Source: Hymenoscyphus infarciens (lineage: Eukaryota > Ascomycota > Leotiomycetes > Helotiales > Helotiaceae). From it: a stretch of 64,000 nt of DNA. A program made the translations under genes and the position numbers. Positions 1 through 11,600 of the stretch are shown piece after piece (position 1 is the stretch's first letter; each line of letters starts with the position of its first letter). The stretch spans positions 186,001-250,000 of the forward strand of contig LLCB01000024.1 of assembly GCA_001414345.1 (NCBI GenBank), read 5' to 3'. Below the pieces are notes generated by a model. It made no database searches and was not told where the DNA came from. It saw only the letters and a program-made list of their open reading frames with translations.

Positions 1-1124
1 TGAAGATTGGCTTGACCACCGAGGCATTCAAATCCTACGTTCCAATTATCCAAGATGAAGTCGAGACATTCGTAAAGCGTTCCTCACAATTCAAAGGCGA
101 CAAAGGCACCGTCAATGTACCAGACGCCATGGCAGAAATCACGATATATACTGCGTCCCACTCTCTCCAGGGCAAGGATGTGCGAGATAGTTTTGACTCC
201 GACTTTGCTGCTCTATACCACGATCTCGATATGGGTTTCAGTCCTGTCAACTTCATGCTTCACTGGGCTCCCCTACCTCATAACCGTGCTCGCGATCACG
301 CCCAGCGAACCGTTGCAAAGACATATATGGAGATCATCAAGAAACGACGTGCTTCGGACGAGGGACAGAAATCGGATATTATGTGGCAGTTGATGCAATC
401 GAGTTACAAGGACGGAACCCCGGTTCCAGACAAGGAAATCGCCCATATGATGATTGCACTTCTCATGGCTGGACAACACTCGTCTTCCTCTTCTATCTCT
501 TGGATTGTGCTTCGTCTTGCTGCCCGACCAGATATTATGGAAGAACTCTACCAAGAGCAAATCAGCGAACTCGGTGCCGACCTTCCCGCTCTCAGATACG
601 AAGACCTTGCCAAGCTTACTCTCCACAACAATGTCCTCAAGGAAGTTTTGAGAATGCACACCCCTATCCACTCCATTATGCGAAAAGTCAAGTCTCCTAT
701 GCCAATCGCTGGTACCAAATTCGTTGTCCCCACTTCTCACACGCTCATGGCTTCCCCTGGATGCACAAGTCGTGATGCAGAATACTTCCCAAACCCAATG
801 ATGTGGGATCCTCATCGATGGGACGCTGGTTCTTCCGGGATTGTTCAAACCGATGTCGAGGAGGAGAAATTCGATTACGGGTACGGACTTATCAGCAAAG
901 GAGCCAAGAGTCCATATCTTCCATTCGGTGCTGGTAGACATAGATGTATTGGAGAGCAATTTGCTGGTGTCCAACTTATCACTATCATGGCCACCTTGGT
1001 TCGCGAGTTTAAATTAAGGAATTTGGATGGGAGCAAGGAGGTCGTCGCTACGGATTATACTAGTCTTTTCACTCGACCGATAGCTCCTGCTGTTGTTGAG
1101 TGGGAGCGAAGGGATAAGGCATAG
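1..1124 (+). CDS. CYP51: Sterol 14-alpha-demethylase CYP51 (ERG11), 3' part
   Basis: This is the C-terminal two thirds of lanosterol/eburicol 14-alpha-demethylase, the ER-bound P450 of ergosterol synthesis and the target of azole fungicides. The frame is open across the left window edge (codons start at base 3, reading K-I-G-L-T-T-E-A-F), so the N-terminus lies outside; the first TTG near base 12 is not a real start. Visible are the I-helix oxygen-binding stretch AGQHSSSSS, the K-helix ExxR motif (KEVLRMH), the DPHRW segment and the haem-binding loop [10 protein letters not shown], then a TAG at 1122-1124. No intron is needed. At the azole-linked sites I can see, the PIHSIM and YGYGL segments look wild type; the common site near Tyr136 lies outside the window. 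Family identity is very secure. Confidence 0.97.
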   Translation, partial: KIGLTTEAFKSYVPIIQDEVETFVKRSSQFKGDKGTVNVPDAMAEITIYTASHSLQGKDVRDSFDSDFAALYHDLDMGFSPVNFMLHWAPLPHNRARDHAQRTVAKTYMEIIKKRRASDEGQKSDIMWQLMQSSYKDGTPVPDKEIAHMMIALLMAGQHSSSSSISWIVLRLAARPDIMEELYQEQISELGADLPALRYEDLAKLTLHNNVLKEVLRMHTPIHSIMRKVKSPMPIAGTKFVVPTSHTLMASPGCTSRDAEYFPNPMMWDPHRWDAGSSGIVQTDVEEEKFDYGYGLISKGAKSPYLPFGAGRHRCIGEQFAGVQLITIMATLVREFKLRNLDGSKEVVATDYTSLFTRPIAPAVVEWERRDKA

Positions 1125-1874
1125 GCTTGTACATATATTGGGAGGGGGAGTGGTTGCATAGCTCGGCGTTTTCTCTGGTTGTTGAGTTCAATATAATATA
1201 AAATTAATACCATGATCTAATTAGTAAACAGCCTAAACTCATGTGCCAAGATCCCTTCACATGCAAGGGGTGGGAGGAGAGTGAAATCTGGTGATGAAGT
1301 TAAAAGTCGGTGTATTACCTGGGCTTGATCGTGTACCTGGATTATCTTGTTATGGTGTTGTACAGCATGTTCAGAATAGCCGGGATACCCCTAAAATCAG
1401 TCGTTCACTAGAAACTAGTGGGCGGTCAATGACGAGGTCCAAATTTCATTTTCTCAGTCCTCAATTTGATAAACTGAGAGGTACACTTAAGTAAGATATA
1501 GCCTCCAAGATTCTAAGAACTCTCCGGGTTTTCGCCGAGGTTCTCTAGTCGGAGAAAATTAGCAGCGGCCGAGGGGCGTTGTTTGTGATGTGTGGTTCTT
1601 CAGGTTGTTATCCAACAAAAGCGGGACCCTGAACTGCATTCGTAAATAGTTCCGTCCTACCCATTAACGACGCTCATTGCTCCTCGTGGGGAATGCAATA
1701 GCTTGTCAGCGGTTCCGATACCCTTTCATATCATGCCTATTCACGATTCCAATCCTGTTCCTCAACTTCTAACTCGGTCATTCACCTAAACCAAACTACA
1801 AGAGCCTTTAAAGACCTAGCCCATACCCCACCTCCCTCTGGGTACTGTACTTCGCCTCCAACAACTTCACGAAG
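1125..1874. other. Intergenic: CYP51 3' flank and PAQR promoter
   Basis: No coding frame of believable length or composition is present. The interval should hold the 3' untranslated region of CYP51 and the promoter and leader of the next gene. Confidence 0.6.
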
Positions 1875-3526
1875 ATGCAGTGCACGTCGCCCGCATCTTT
1901 GACGGTCGAATCCTACGATGACATGTCGGCTGCGACTACGAGTGGGATTGACGAATCCTCCAAGCCAGGACCATACCGAAGACGACATTCCTCGTTCCAC
2001 CCGCGCCGGAGGAGTTCCGATAAGTTGGAAGCCGACGAGGGGCTCATGATACGTCTCGACCTTTTCCTCTCCGAACTCGAACGTCGATTAGATTTCCTCG
2101 AGAGCTACGGAAATCTGAACTTCGACTCGAGTATCTCCCGCGCCTATGCGACGCTCCAGGCTGTGCGGGCGAAATGCTCGCAGGTCTCCGACGAGGTGAT
2201 CGGGGCTGGGAGACGAAGGGCGAAGATCATGGTTGAGACTGTGGAAACGAGATATCAGGATGCCATGGTGGCGAAGGAGACGTTGAATGAGAAGGTTCAT
2301 GAGGGGATTGGGTTGCTGGAGAGTATACTTACGGACTTCGAGGCGAAGGCGTATAAAATGCGGGAACAAGGATTTGCTGGGGCGGCAGGGACTTTAATGG
2401 ATGAGGGGAAGAGAGTTGTTGATGGGGGGATAGTGAGGGCTCGTGGGGTGATTGATGAAGCTATCAAGGCGGCGGAATCTTTGGAGGAACATATTGAAGC
2501 TGCAATTGCCCATGCGAGAGAGCATGGCCTTCTCAGATATGATCAATTGCCTGCACCTTGGCAGAATAATCACAGAATCAGTGAGTTGAAGCTTCTGGTC
2601 AATTATCAAGAAGGCTTGCTAATGAATCCAAGTCAACGGATACCGGTTCACATCCTCCAAGTTGGAATGTGTGAGGTCAATGTTTAATATTTCCAACGAA
2701 ACGGTCAATATCTGGTCTCATGCCATTGGACTTTGTATCGTTCTGGCCATCGCTTTCTACTTTTATCCTACGAGCGCCAACTTTTCCCTCAGCACAAATA
2801 CGGACGTTCTGATAGCTGCTGTGTTTTTCGTTGCTGCCGCCCAGACGCTTTTGTTCTCTGTATTTTGTATGTATATTCTCTATATGCGTATTACTTTTAA
2901 ACTGACCGACTTAGGGCACACTTTCAACAGCGTGGCTGATCAGTGTCTCATGGAGAGATTTGCGTGCGTCGATTACATAGGAATCTCACTCCTCGTAACG
3001 GCATCGATCATCTCGACAGAATATTTCGCCTTTTACTGCGAACCCTTGAGCAGATATCTGTACATGGGCTTGACAGCCATACTCGGTGGCGTCGTACTCG
3101 TCTGCACCACACATCCAACTTTCAACCATCCAAACATGGCTTTAGTGAGGGTTGGTGCATTCGTGACCCTTGGTGCCTCAGGCTTCATACCCGCTGGACA
3201 ACTCGCGTTCACCCGTGGTTTCGACTGGGTGTGGCAATTCTATGCCCCGATCGCGAAGAGTATTATGGTTTACCTGTTTGGAGCATTCATCTATGCTGCC
3301 AAAATCCCGGAGCGTTGGGCACCGGGGACTTTTGATATCTGGTAAGAAAATTCCGATTCCCCTTTTGAATTGCAGGCTGGGTATATACTGACTTGTTTTT
3401 AGGGGATCATCACACCAGCTGTGGCACGCGGCGGTTTTGGGGGGGATTCTGTATCATTACCTTGCTATCCAGGCATTTTTTGCTGCGGCCCAGAAGAGAG
3501 CGATGAATGGGTGTTCGGTTTATTAG
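1875..3526 (+). CDS. PAQR / hemolysin-III family 7-TM protein (fungal IZH3-like)
   Basis: Exons 1875-2580, 2633-2866, 2915-3341 and 3403-3526 give 496 aa. All junctions are GT-AG and splice into the PAQR signature: INGYR at the first junction, SETVN-like NETVNIWSH, FWHTFN across the second junction, and SSHQLWH across the third. The first ~235 residues are soluble, basic and helical (possible coiled coil), as in yeast Izh3. Seven hydrophobic segments follow, with the zinc-site residues expected of the family: His after TM2, Asp, and HxxxH before TM7. Fungal relatives act in zinc and sterol homeostasis or as adiponectin-receptor-like ceramidases in internal membranes; the exact role here is inferred. 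The second intron is 48 bp, a multiple of three, so a naive reading runs through it. Confidence 0.92.
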
Positions 3527-3869
3527 TTAAGACGGAGAATGAGGGGGTTTTGTTGACGTTCGCTTTTTCAAGTGTTTAGATGTTTTTATGACAGTCATGA
3601 TAGAGGGGAAATATTAGAACGATGGCTTGCTCGTTGAGACTTCGTCTTGCACTCACACCTAGAATTGAAGGATTCCGCCTTTATGTATAATGTATATGTG
3701 TGAAAACTCGGGTCTTGTTCTAGCTGTGGAGGGTTTGTGTTGGCGATGAAGTTTGTATAATTCTTATTCAGGAAAAAAGAGCTTGGTCATGTTCATCGTG
3801 GGATACATAGACCGTAGTGACTCCATCCAATCTTGGAGGGGGCCTGAAGGGGGAAGGTTTCCCTTTCTT

Positions 3870-4945
3870 GGGATTTTTGTTGCACACCGCAACACTAGAT
3901 GATCCGGTCGAACTGGTTCATCCGCTTGGGTTGGTCAATCGGTTGAAGTTACTGAATCGGTCTAGCAAGTTGCGATGTGCAACAAAACTTGTACACTCCT
4001 TTAACCCGTTGGCCTTAGCGAGGGGTAAATAGCCTTAGAGGGAGTGACCCCTCTTTGTTGCATATCGCACAAATCGGATGAGCGACGATTCAACCGACTT
4101 ACGGAGCCAGCTAGCTCGATCGATTTAATCATGCAAATCGGTTCAGTCATTGCGATATGCAACAGACCTCGTGGCCTCATTCTTCCATTCGCGGGGTTTG
4201 GCGAAGAGGTGATAAGTAGGAGCTGGTGTTGCACGACCTCTCTTTTTGTTGCACATCGCAAGTACCAACTGAGCCAACTGGGCCAGCTTCAACCACTCGA
4301 AAGCAGTCAAATCAGTTGAAGTGGTTAAACCTAGCCGGCTCCGTTGACTGCGAATTGTAACAAAACCTTTTACTTGTTTTTGTTTGCCGAAAACTAGCTA
4401 GGGGGTTTTAACGAAAAGGTTGCACATCGCAACACCAGGTGAGCCCAGCTGAATGAAGTAAACTCAAGTAAACTGAGCAAACTGAACCAACTAAAGCCGA
4501 ATGAAGCTAGCCCACCCAGCTCAGTCGGTTCAAGCTGTAGGATTGGCTCAGTCGATGCTGCGATGTTCAACAAAACTTGTAAATACCTATCTATTTGGTT
4601 ATACTCTTTTTGTTGCACATCGCAGTAGCAACTGAAACAACTAGGGCGGCTTAACTTACTTCAACCAGCTCAGCTCGCTAAATCACTTGAAAAGTTTGAA
4701 GTAGTGATTCGTTCTTCATATTCGCTAGGCTTGGCGAGGGGTTCTTAAGGAAAGCGGATGATTGAAGCATTTGTCGCATGTCGCAAGTATCAACTGAGAT
4801 ACTTAGGCCAGCTTCAACTACTTAAAATCAGCTCAGCTAGCTAAATCAGTTGCTTCGATCAAAGTAGCTGAATGGGCTTAACGAATTGCAAAGTGCAACA
4901 AAACTTAAATACCTGTTTTTATTCGCTGTGCTTAGCGAAGAGGCG
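3870..4945. repeat. Satellite-like array of six hairpin units (TTTTTGTTGCACATCGCA arms)
   Basis: The arm TTTTTGTTGCACATCGCA or a close variant occurs near 3874, 4052, 4241, 4415, 4604 and 4770. Its inverted partner (TGCGATRTGCAACAAAACTTG type) occurs near 3969, 4149, 4345, 4557 and 4883. The forward arms are spaced about 160-195 bp apart, so the block is a degenerate tandem array of inverted-repeat units. Unit interiors share CAACTGAGCCAACTGGGCC-like text. The joints between units carry a second small palindrome of the form TTCGC..GCTTGGCGA (4008, 4187, 4719, 4920). No open frame crosses it. It could be a decayed MITE cluster or a true satellite. Confidence 0.75.
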
Positions 4946-5016
4946 GTAGGAAAAGGGGGACGAATCGAGGCGAGGATTGCGCGAAGAGGAGGCATTTAGA
5001 AGGATTTGGGTTCAAA

Positions 5017-5036
5017 CCCCCCCCCCCCCCCCCCCC
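5017..5036. repeat. C homopolymer (20 nt)
   Basis: A run of twenty C follows GGGTTCAAA. It may be a replication-slippage tract or have uncertain length from sequencing. Confidence 0.9.
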
Positions 5037-5311
5037 AAGCCATTTATCACACCGTCTGCCTTGCCATAACCCGTGTGATTACCTACCGTTCAATACTTCC
5101 CAGAAATGAGAAAAATCACGCTCGTGGCACATGCTTTTAGCTAATGGATTTTCTTATCAAAAAGAGGACGACAAGGTCAAAGAAACCATTCAGCGGGTGA
5201 CACTCATAACCATGATCTGGAAATTGGTTAACTTGGTTGCAGAACTTATGGGATAACACTAAATTCTGTTTAGTTACGAATGGTAAAGAACCTGGAATGG
5301 GCAGAGTATCA

Positions 5312-5391
5312 AATGAGTAGAGTAGAGTAGTGTTGTAACCCCTACTCTTCTCTACTCAAGGGATTTTAAGTACTACTCTACTCTACTCATT
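5312..5391. repeat. Perfect 20-bp inverted repeat with 40-bp loop
   Basis: The 20 bases at 5312-5331 (AATGAGTAGAGTAGAGTAGT) are exactly reverse complemented at 5372-5391. Related ACTACTC/AGTAGAG words continue to about 5570. This could be the end of a small foldback element. Confidence 0.8.
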
Positions 5392-5855
5392 GCTACTTAA
5401 GTATTAATCTTAAGTAGTGGAGTAGCGCGGGTTGAGTCGGCCTAAGCCGGTCCAAACAGGTAGAGCAGCATCGAGGTAGCGCCTCGGATGCCTGTGGTGC
5501 GCCTTGGAGCTTCCAGCGGCTTAAGCGAAATCTTCTTACTACTCTTAAGTACTACTCCACGAGTAGTTGTGAGTAACAGAGTATTTTGTGAATACGCTGG
5601 GAATGGGAAAGGCCCGAAAAGCGAACGAATACTCGATTCAGAATACCAGAAAAATATTGACAATTGCCACTTGGTAGTGGTTCCATTCATGATAACGTTA
5701 TTCAACTGATTCTACAAGTAACCGACCATCCATCCATACCACCATTCCATCCATACTTGCTCCAGTTAACACTTCTAAAAAAGGCTTCTTATCCTGCACC
5801 CCAAAATGGGCCTTTGCAATTTATTCCCCTCCCGTGTCCTCATGTTGAACCTTGA

Positions 5856-7009
5856 TCAATTTAAAACCTCATCTTGAGCCTCGTCAACCGAAACGGACAC
5901 TTCCATGGAACCATCCCTGATAAGCTTCAATCGTTGAAACTCCTCATGCGGTCCGTCATCCTCATTCTGTTGAACTTTATGGAGCTCATCCATCTTACGC
6001 ACAAAGCTGTCTTCAGAAACCCGAGGTTGTCCTTCAACGTACTCGATATGCTCGGCTAAGCAAAGGTAATCATCGTAAATATTGGTCGTGCTATGATGAA
6101 TGCTTGTCTCCTGCTCCTCCGTTGTATCAATCAAAGAGGGTCCTGACTCTGGAGCCATGAGGCCCATAGAGCCCAGAATCTGTGTCCCGAGAACACCATC
6201 ACCAACAAACTTCTCCTCATCAACACTGCCATCATGACCATTTGACTTCCCTTGCTTGCGAGGTTTTCTTCCAGGATGGAGCATTTTGTTGAAGACTCCC
6301 CAAGTTGTAGCTCTTTTCGAATCCAGTGATCCTTTCACGGTATCAATTGTGCTCTTGGTCAAGGCAACCAAAGGACTCTGAGCATCGGCGGCTCTTTGGG
6401 CTGCTGCTGCTGCTGCTGCCTTTGCTTCCTCACGCTTTCGTCTTCTCTCCATCTCGATGATTTTCTGTACAAGTGGTTTCAACTTTCTTGGTTGACCGTC
6501 CTTCACTGGGGTCTTCTTCTGCGTAAGGTCTCGCTTGATCTTGAATACAATTCGATATTTATCCATGCAGGCATCCCAGAACTGATCCAAGATCATCGGA
6601 ATTTCGGGAAGTGGTGGGTGGACCTTGCCATGATTTCGATGTTCCGATACATATAGGGGAAAGGTTATGCGGAAGGCCTCTTTCTTTTCCTGGAGGCATG
6701 CCTCGGCATACAAGAGATCAAAGATTCGGACAGCTTCTGCAGCAGGGCCGGTGAAAACATTGGGGTGGGAGAGGTATGTGAGAGTGATGTTGGCCACCAA
6801 GATGTTGCGGGCCAGGTTTTGCGGAGCTCCCCATCGATTTGTGCTGCGTTTGTCGTTTTCATCCTGGGGGGTCCATGAATTAGCATGTCTGTTGATGGAC
6901 ACTGTACCTACTACCGAGAGTCAAATCTGGGAATGTAGCTCACCATCTTGAGAATATTTGGTAGAAGCTCCACTGCCTGGGCCTCCCCAAATTCTGCTGG
7001 TAATGCCAT
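5856..7009 (-). CDS. Conserved-looking hypothetical protein with basic coiled-coil middle
   Basis: Exons (minus) 7009-6944 and 6863-5856, intron 6864-6943 (80 bp, GTGAGC..CAG), give 357 aa. The short first exon starts at an ATG in good context (AAAGCCATGG) with an in-frame stop just upstream. It reads MALPAEFGEAQAVELLPNIL and joins DENDKRSTNRWGAPQ in phase; the alternative frame over the first exon would hit a stop after splicing, which fixes the choice. The N-terminal ~130 residues look like a folded helical domain. A Lys/Arg/Glu/Ala-rich helix with an eight-residue alanine run follows at about 175-195, and the tail is acidic and probably disordered. I do not recognise the family, and no function is proposed. 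It is transcribed away from the hairpin array. Confidence 0.75.
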
Positions 7010-8645
7010 GGCTTTCGTTTAGCATGGGTTTGGCGATGAACTGAATGCAATGCTTGATTGTTGAATTGATGTTCAAAGAGTTGTAGTTTGGAACCCGAGG
7101 CTTCATGAAGTCATGCTGTTGCATTGGGTCAATTCCTGGCCTTCGGCACAAGTCCAGACCATGTCTTCCCAAAACGAACTTCATAAAGTAATTCGTTCCT
7201 TCCTTTTACTTGTGTTGGCTCTAAACACAAATCTAGCGAACTTGAATTGTTTGGCAAGAACGTGATTGCCCAACCTACTTAGAAGTCAGATAAGTTCTCA
7301 TCAATGCGGGGGAGTATATTCTCGCCTGCAAAATCAGAGCGCTAACTAACCACTGTAAACTCGACTAAACTAGAAGTAGTCTGGATCTCATACATGAAGA
7401 CAACATTCTTCAAGCGGGCATCTTGCACCAGTACAAGTAGACCTGCATGGTAAGCCATCTCTTTCCCCGCCCCTTATTCCAACTCTCCCTTTCGCATGGT
7501 TGGGAAGAATTTTAATCCCATGAGCTATGGCCAAGTGAGGACCTTTACTCTGCATAAACACCCTCCTTGTGGCCTCGCAACCTCTTCGACAAAGGCAAAC
7601 TTTGTGCGAATAAGAGGAAGTCGAGTGTCTAGGAAGAACCTAGGGGAGGAGGTTTATACTCGGAGCTAGGTAGACCGCCTTGAGTCGATCTGGTCGCTCC
7701 TTCCCCCTCAACCCATATCTCGCGAGTCGACTCGCCCACAAGAGGCAAGACTTCATGAAGTTTACATCGTTGAGACGAAAATCGGGAGGCCCTTTTGAAA
7801 AGGAAGGCGCGATTGACACCTTAGGTACCTCGAAGCAAGACGAGAACCGAAAAGACCTCATCGTGCCTGCCACACTCACAAGAATTCCCCAGTGTCTTCA
7901 TAAGGCTGTTCATTCTGTCCCTTTTCCGTTGTCCGCGCTCTCGACTTGAATCGGTCCACGACGTTTCGGGCAAGAGCAATGAAGCATCAGCTCCGCACTG
8001 GAGGTCTTTGCCTAAAGAGTCCAAGCGATGGCTCACTTTACTTTTGGCAGGACCTGGCGTGACGGCGTCATGCTCAATACACATGGGGAATGGGGCATGA
8101 CGATCATCTCCCCTGCATTTCTAGCTTTCATATTAGAATCATATGCGCACAGTCAAGAAAAGCAAGATACAAACAAGGCTGGTAGGTAGGCAAATAAAAT
8201 ACATTTTCATATCCCTCCCCCGCTTTTCTTACTTATCATCCATGTTCCCCCATTCCTATTTCTCTGCACACAACTCGATTACCACAAACGACGCACAGAA
8301 AAAATACCAGCCCAGGGGTTCCTAACTACACCTCTGCTTTTCCCAATCTGATATCCATATGTTATACTCCCCCAAAACCATATCCATACATTGAAGAGAA
8401 AAAAAAGACGGGTATTTTATTGTGTTCAAGAAAACAAAAAAAGTGAACCAGCTTCAACTACAGCCTCGAAGGGAAGACCAAGTGTAGTGAGGATGGCGAG
8501 AAGCGGTAATTGATATAGGGAAGCCGATGTTTGGATGACCAACCCGATCGGCCTGCACATATTTTCGTAGACATGCGTCGAAGAAGATACAAGTATGTGG
8601 ATGCGTATCACTCGGATTCGATTACTCGCAAACAAGGAACATCGT
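7010..8645. other. Intergenic: leader of unknown gene and 3' flank of PDS5
   Basis: Several short open frames exist on both strands (for example 7680-7949 plus), but none has coding character or a junction to a larger gene. The interval lies between the 5' end of a minus-strand gene and the 3' end of PDS5. Confidence 0.55.
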
Positions 8646-11600
8646 TCAGTCATCGCCACTCGCTCGGGTGTTTCGTCCCGAAGATCTTGTTCCTTTCGTG
8701 GCTGGTTTGGCAGCAGCCTTTGCAGGTTTCGGCTTGACAAGAGCTGATTTGGCTTTGGGCTTGTCCTTTGATTTAGCGGATGATTTCGGCGCGACTTTCT
8801 TAGCACTAGATCTCGGAGTTTTCTTTGAGCTGGAACGTGGTGGTGTGGGTACAACTTCTTCCTCCGCCTCTTTCTCAACCTCGTCGTCAACCTCTTCCTC
8901 TTCAGGTTGAGGCTCATTCGCAGGCTCATCTTCTAAATCGGAAAGCTCGGATTCATTTTCCTTTTCAGGTACTGCCGCTGCTTCCGCTTCTGGCTCAGCG
9001 TCGGACATTTGAATATCTTCATCTTCAGCAGCCTCCTCCACGGCAGAGTTCTCGTCTTCTGGCGGAGGTGACAGAATCTCGCTTCCCGATGGTGCTTCGG
9101 AAGGCATTTTTCGCTTTCTTTTCGCTTCGCCGGGAGAATCAGGGTCGTCGGAAAAGTAGTCCCACTTCGCGACACCGTCCAACATTTCTTCGTCGTCGTC
9201 GCTGGAGTCGCGGTCCGCATAACTCTTTTGAGCACTTATTCCTCGACCACTCTTTCTTCTTTCCGATTGACTTAAACCCTTGGCAGAGAAATCACCATCA
9301 CCCTTTGGTTTTCTTACTTTGCCCGGGGTCTTTTTCACCTTGGGAGTTTTTTCTTTCGGGGCTCTGGAAACACGTGGCTTGTCGGATTTTTGCTTCTTAT
9401 TGGGGTGGGAGTTGTTGTCTCTGTCATCGATTTTGCGTTTCTGCACGCATATATTAGCACTCTACCAAACTATTGGGATCATGTGGGACAAACCGGTTTT
9501 CTATCTGCCTCCTTCAAAATTTTGTCAAGTAAAGAGTCCATCTCCTCTGGTTCAGGCAAGTAGTTCTTTTCTGCAATCTCTTGCGCTACCTCATGGCTTG
9601 GGAGACCTGCAAACAGTCCAACTGGCAAGCCAACTTTATCACTCCATGTCTGCATGATCCATCCTTTTTTCTCTTGGAATTTTTTGATCAAAGCCATCGA
9701 GAGATCGGCCAAGACATAGAGATTGTCAGGATCTGTTTTATTGATTAGATCCCGTGCCTGTTTGACTCGCTCTGCATACTTGTACACCAATGGTAGATTC
9801 TCTTCCGTGATCACTGCGTTGATGTAATATAGTATGTACTTTGCATGGTCCGCAAGTTCAACGGGGTCAAGACTGAAGTCCGGGTGGGAGGCCAGCAAGG
9901 ACAAAAGACGAGGGAAGGTCGATTCCAGGACGCGAGATTTCTGACCTGCGAAAATCTTTGCACGTGAACGAATCCATATCACAACGGAATTTCGCCAGGC
10001 AAGATCTGGGTCGAAAGCCGTCAGAAAAATGATGGTGTAGAATCGATTTGAAAGCTTATTCTTAACCAGATACTTCTGGATCTTTTCGACGAATCCTTTC
10101 CGTACCTCCGTTACATGATCTATTGTCATCAGTGCCAGACGATTAAAGTCGACGTGAGAAAGGAGGCCATCCAGAATCTTGTTTGTGGACAGTTTCAAGA
10201 TTGATTGTGCGGCGAGAAGTCGTAACCGAGACGTGTGATATTTGGGCGTGTCCTTGTTTTTCGAGATATCGCCTCCCTTCAAAATCAACGCATTGAGAAG
10301 CTTGTAGACTGGAACCGCAAGGGATTTGAGGGTCTCCTTATCATGAGCCACACGCAAATTGTTCACAAGAATCTTCACAGCCCAGCATTTGGCAATGCAC
10401 TCGTCATCAATATCTGCGTCAGACTTCCAATCTGGGTCAGCTTCCGTAGCTGGTGTACGAACCTGTAAAAGCAGCTGCGCAGTTGTGATTTCCAGAATTT
10501 CGTCATTTGCTTCGTCGGCGATTGAGGAATCGCTCAAAGTCAATTGACTGATCGTGGCAAGTTTGGTGAGAAAGTGCTTCCCACCATACTCCCAGTTTTG
10601 GATTGACTTATCCAACAAGTCTTTCCCATGCATCTCCTTTTTTTCTGAAGTGGTCATCAAAATACTCACTGCGTACTTTGCAGCCTTAGGGGGTTCGCCA
10701 TATTGGGCAAATGCCATCAAGGTCGAGATGAATTTGCGGTCTTTTGGGATTTGTTTCGAGCTATTCGGGTTCTTTGCAAACAATGCAAGAGCCTTCAAAG
10801 ATTCAACACTCCCCAGATCATTAGACTTGGTGGCAGTAGGGGCTTGCTCAGTCAAAGCTTTACACAATTCTTGCACGTTGTCTTTGAAAATACCGGGAAG
10901 CTTCTCTGATATCTCATGCATGATCTCATGTGCTATCGCGCTCAACTCATCCGCATCTCCTGTGGTGTGTTGCATAATGAAGGGTAGGTGACTACGGTTG
11001 TAAACGAGCGATGAAGAGCGATAAATGATTGGAATTAAGGTTTCAATAAGACCAGCAGGAGCACTGGGGGCCGATTCGATGCGCTTTGAGAATTCCTTGA
11101 TCGAATTGTAAACGATTTTGAAGTCGCTTTCAGGGGCCATCGCGAATCGTAAAAGCTGATAGCTCCGCCGATCATGCAGCTTGGCATACTTTTTGAGATC
11201 ATGGGTAGTTCTCAGATGATCCGGGGACTGATCAGCTAACCAGTTGATCACACTGTAAAGTTTCGCCTCGATCTTTTCGGCGTCGTCCTCCATGACACCC
11301 CCATTGTACTCCTCGCAGGACTTTAAAAAAGCGGTGAGAACCTGGGAATAGATTGCCTGTCTCGCTTGCATTGCAAAGAAGGCCTTTTTGGACTTGGAAT
11401 TGAGGCCCTTGACGACGAGGAGTATCCTTTCAGTTCTGATCTTGTCTGGGTTATATGGCCCATCCCCGTTTGTCTGGGTTTCGGTTTGAGTATCGCCGTT
11501 CACCGACTTCAATCCCTTGGGCTTTCCGGGTGGATATTTCAAGGGCACAAGCTGTTCAAACAAGACATGGTCCAACATGACGCTGATATCCTTATCGTTT

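Larger units (their letters stand above)
3527..5855. other. Gene-free interval of repeats between PAQR gene and unknown gene
   Basis: No supported gene. The interval holds the hairpin-unit array (3870-4945), a C homopolymer (5017-5036), and a perfect inverted repeat (5312-5391) within a tract rich in ACTCTACTC-type short repeats. Confidence 0.7.

Noticed and set aside
5003..5025. GGGTTCAAACCC-like T-arm / B-box word
   Set aside because: No acceptor, D-arm or anticodon arm upstream; it is only the edge of the C run.
6921..7184. 87-codon minus-strand frame MKFVLGRHGL.. as first exon of the gene at 5856
   Set aside because: Splicing at the only good donor from this frame leads to an immediate stop; the frame starting at 7009 joins in phase instead.
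9479..9481. Stop codon ending the large Pds5 frame, suggesting two separate genes
   Set aside because: The stop lies in a 53-bp GT-AG intron; the downstream frame is the typical Pds5 tail and joins in phase 0.
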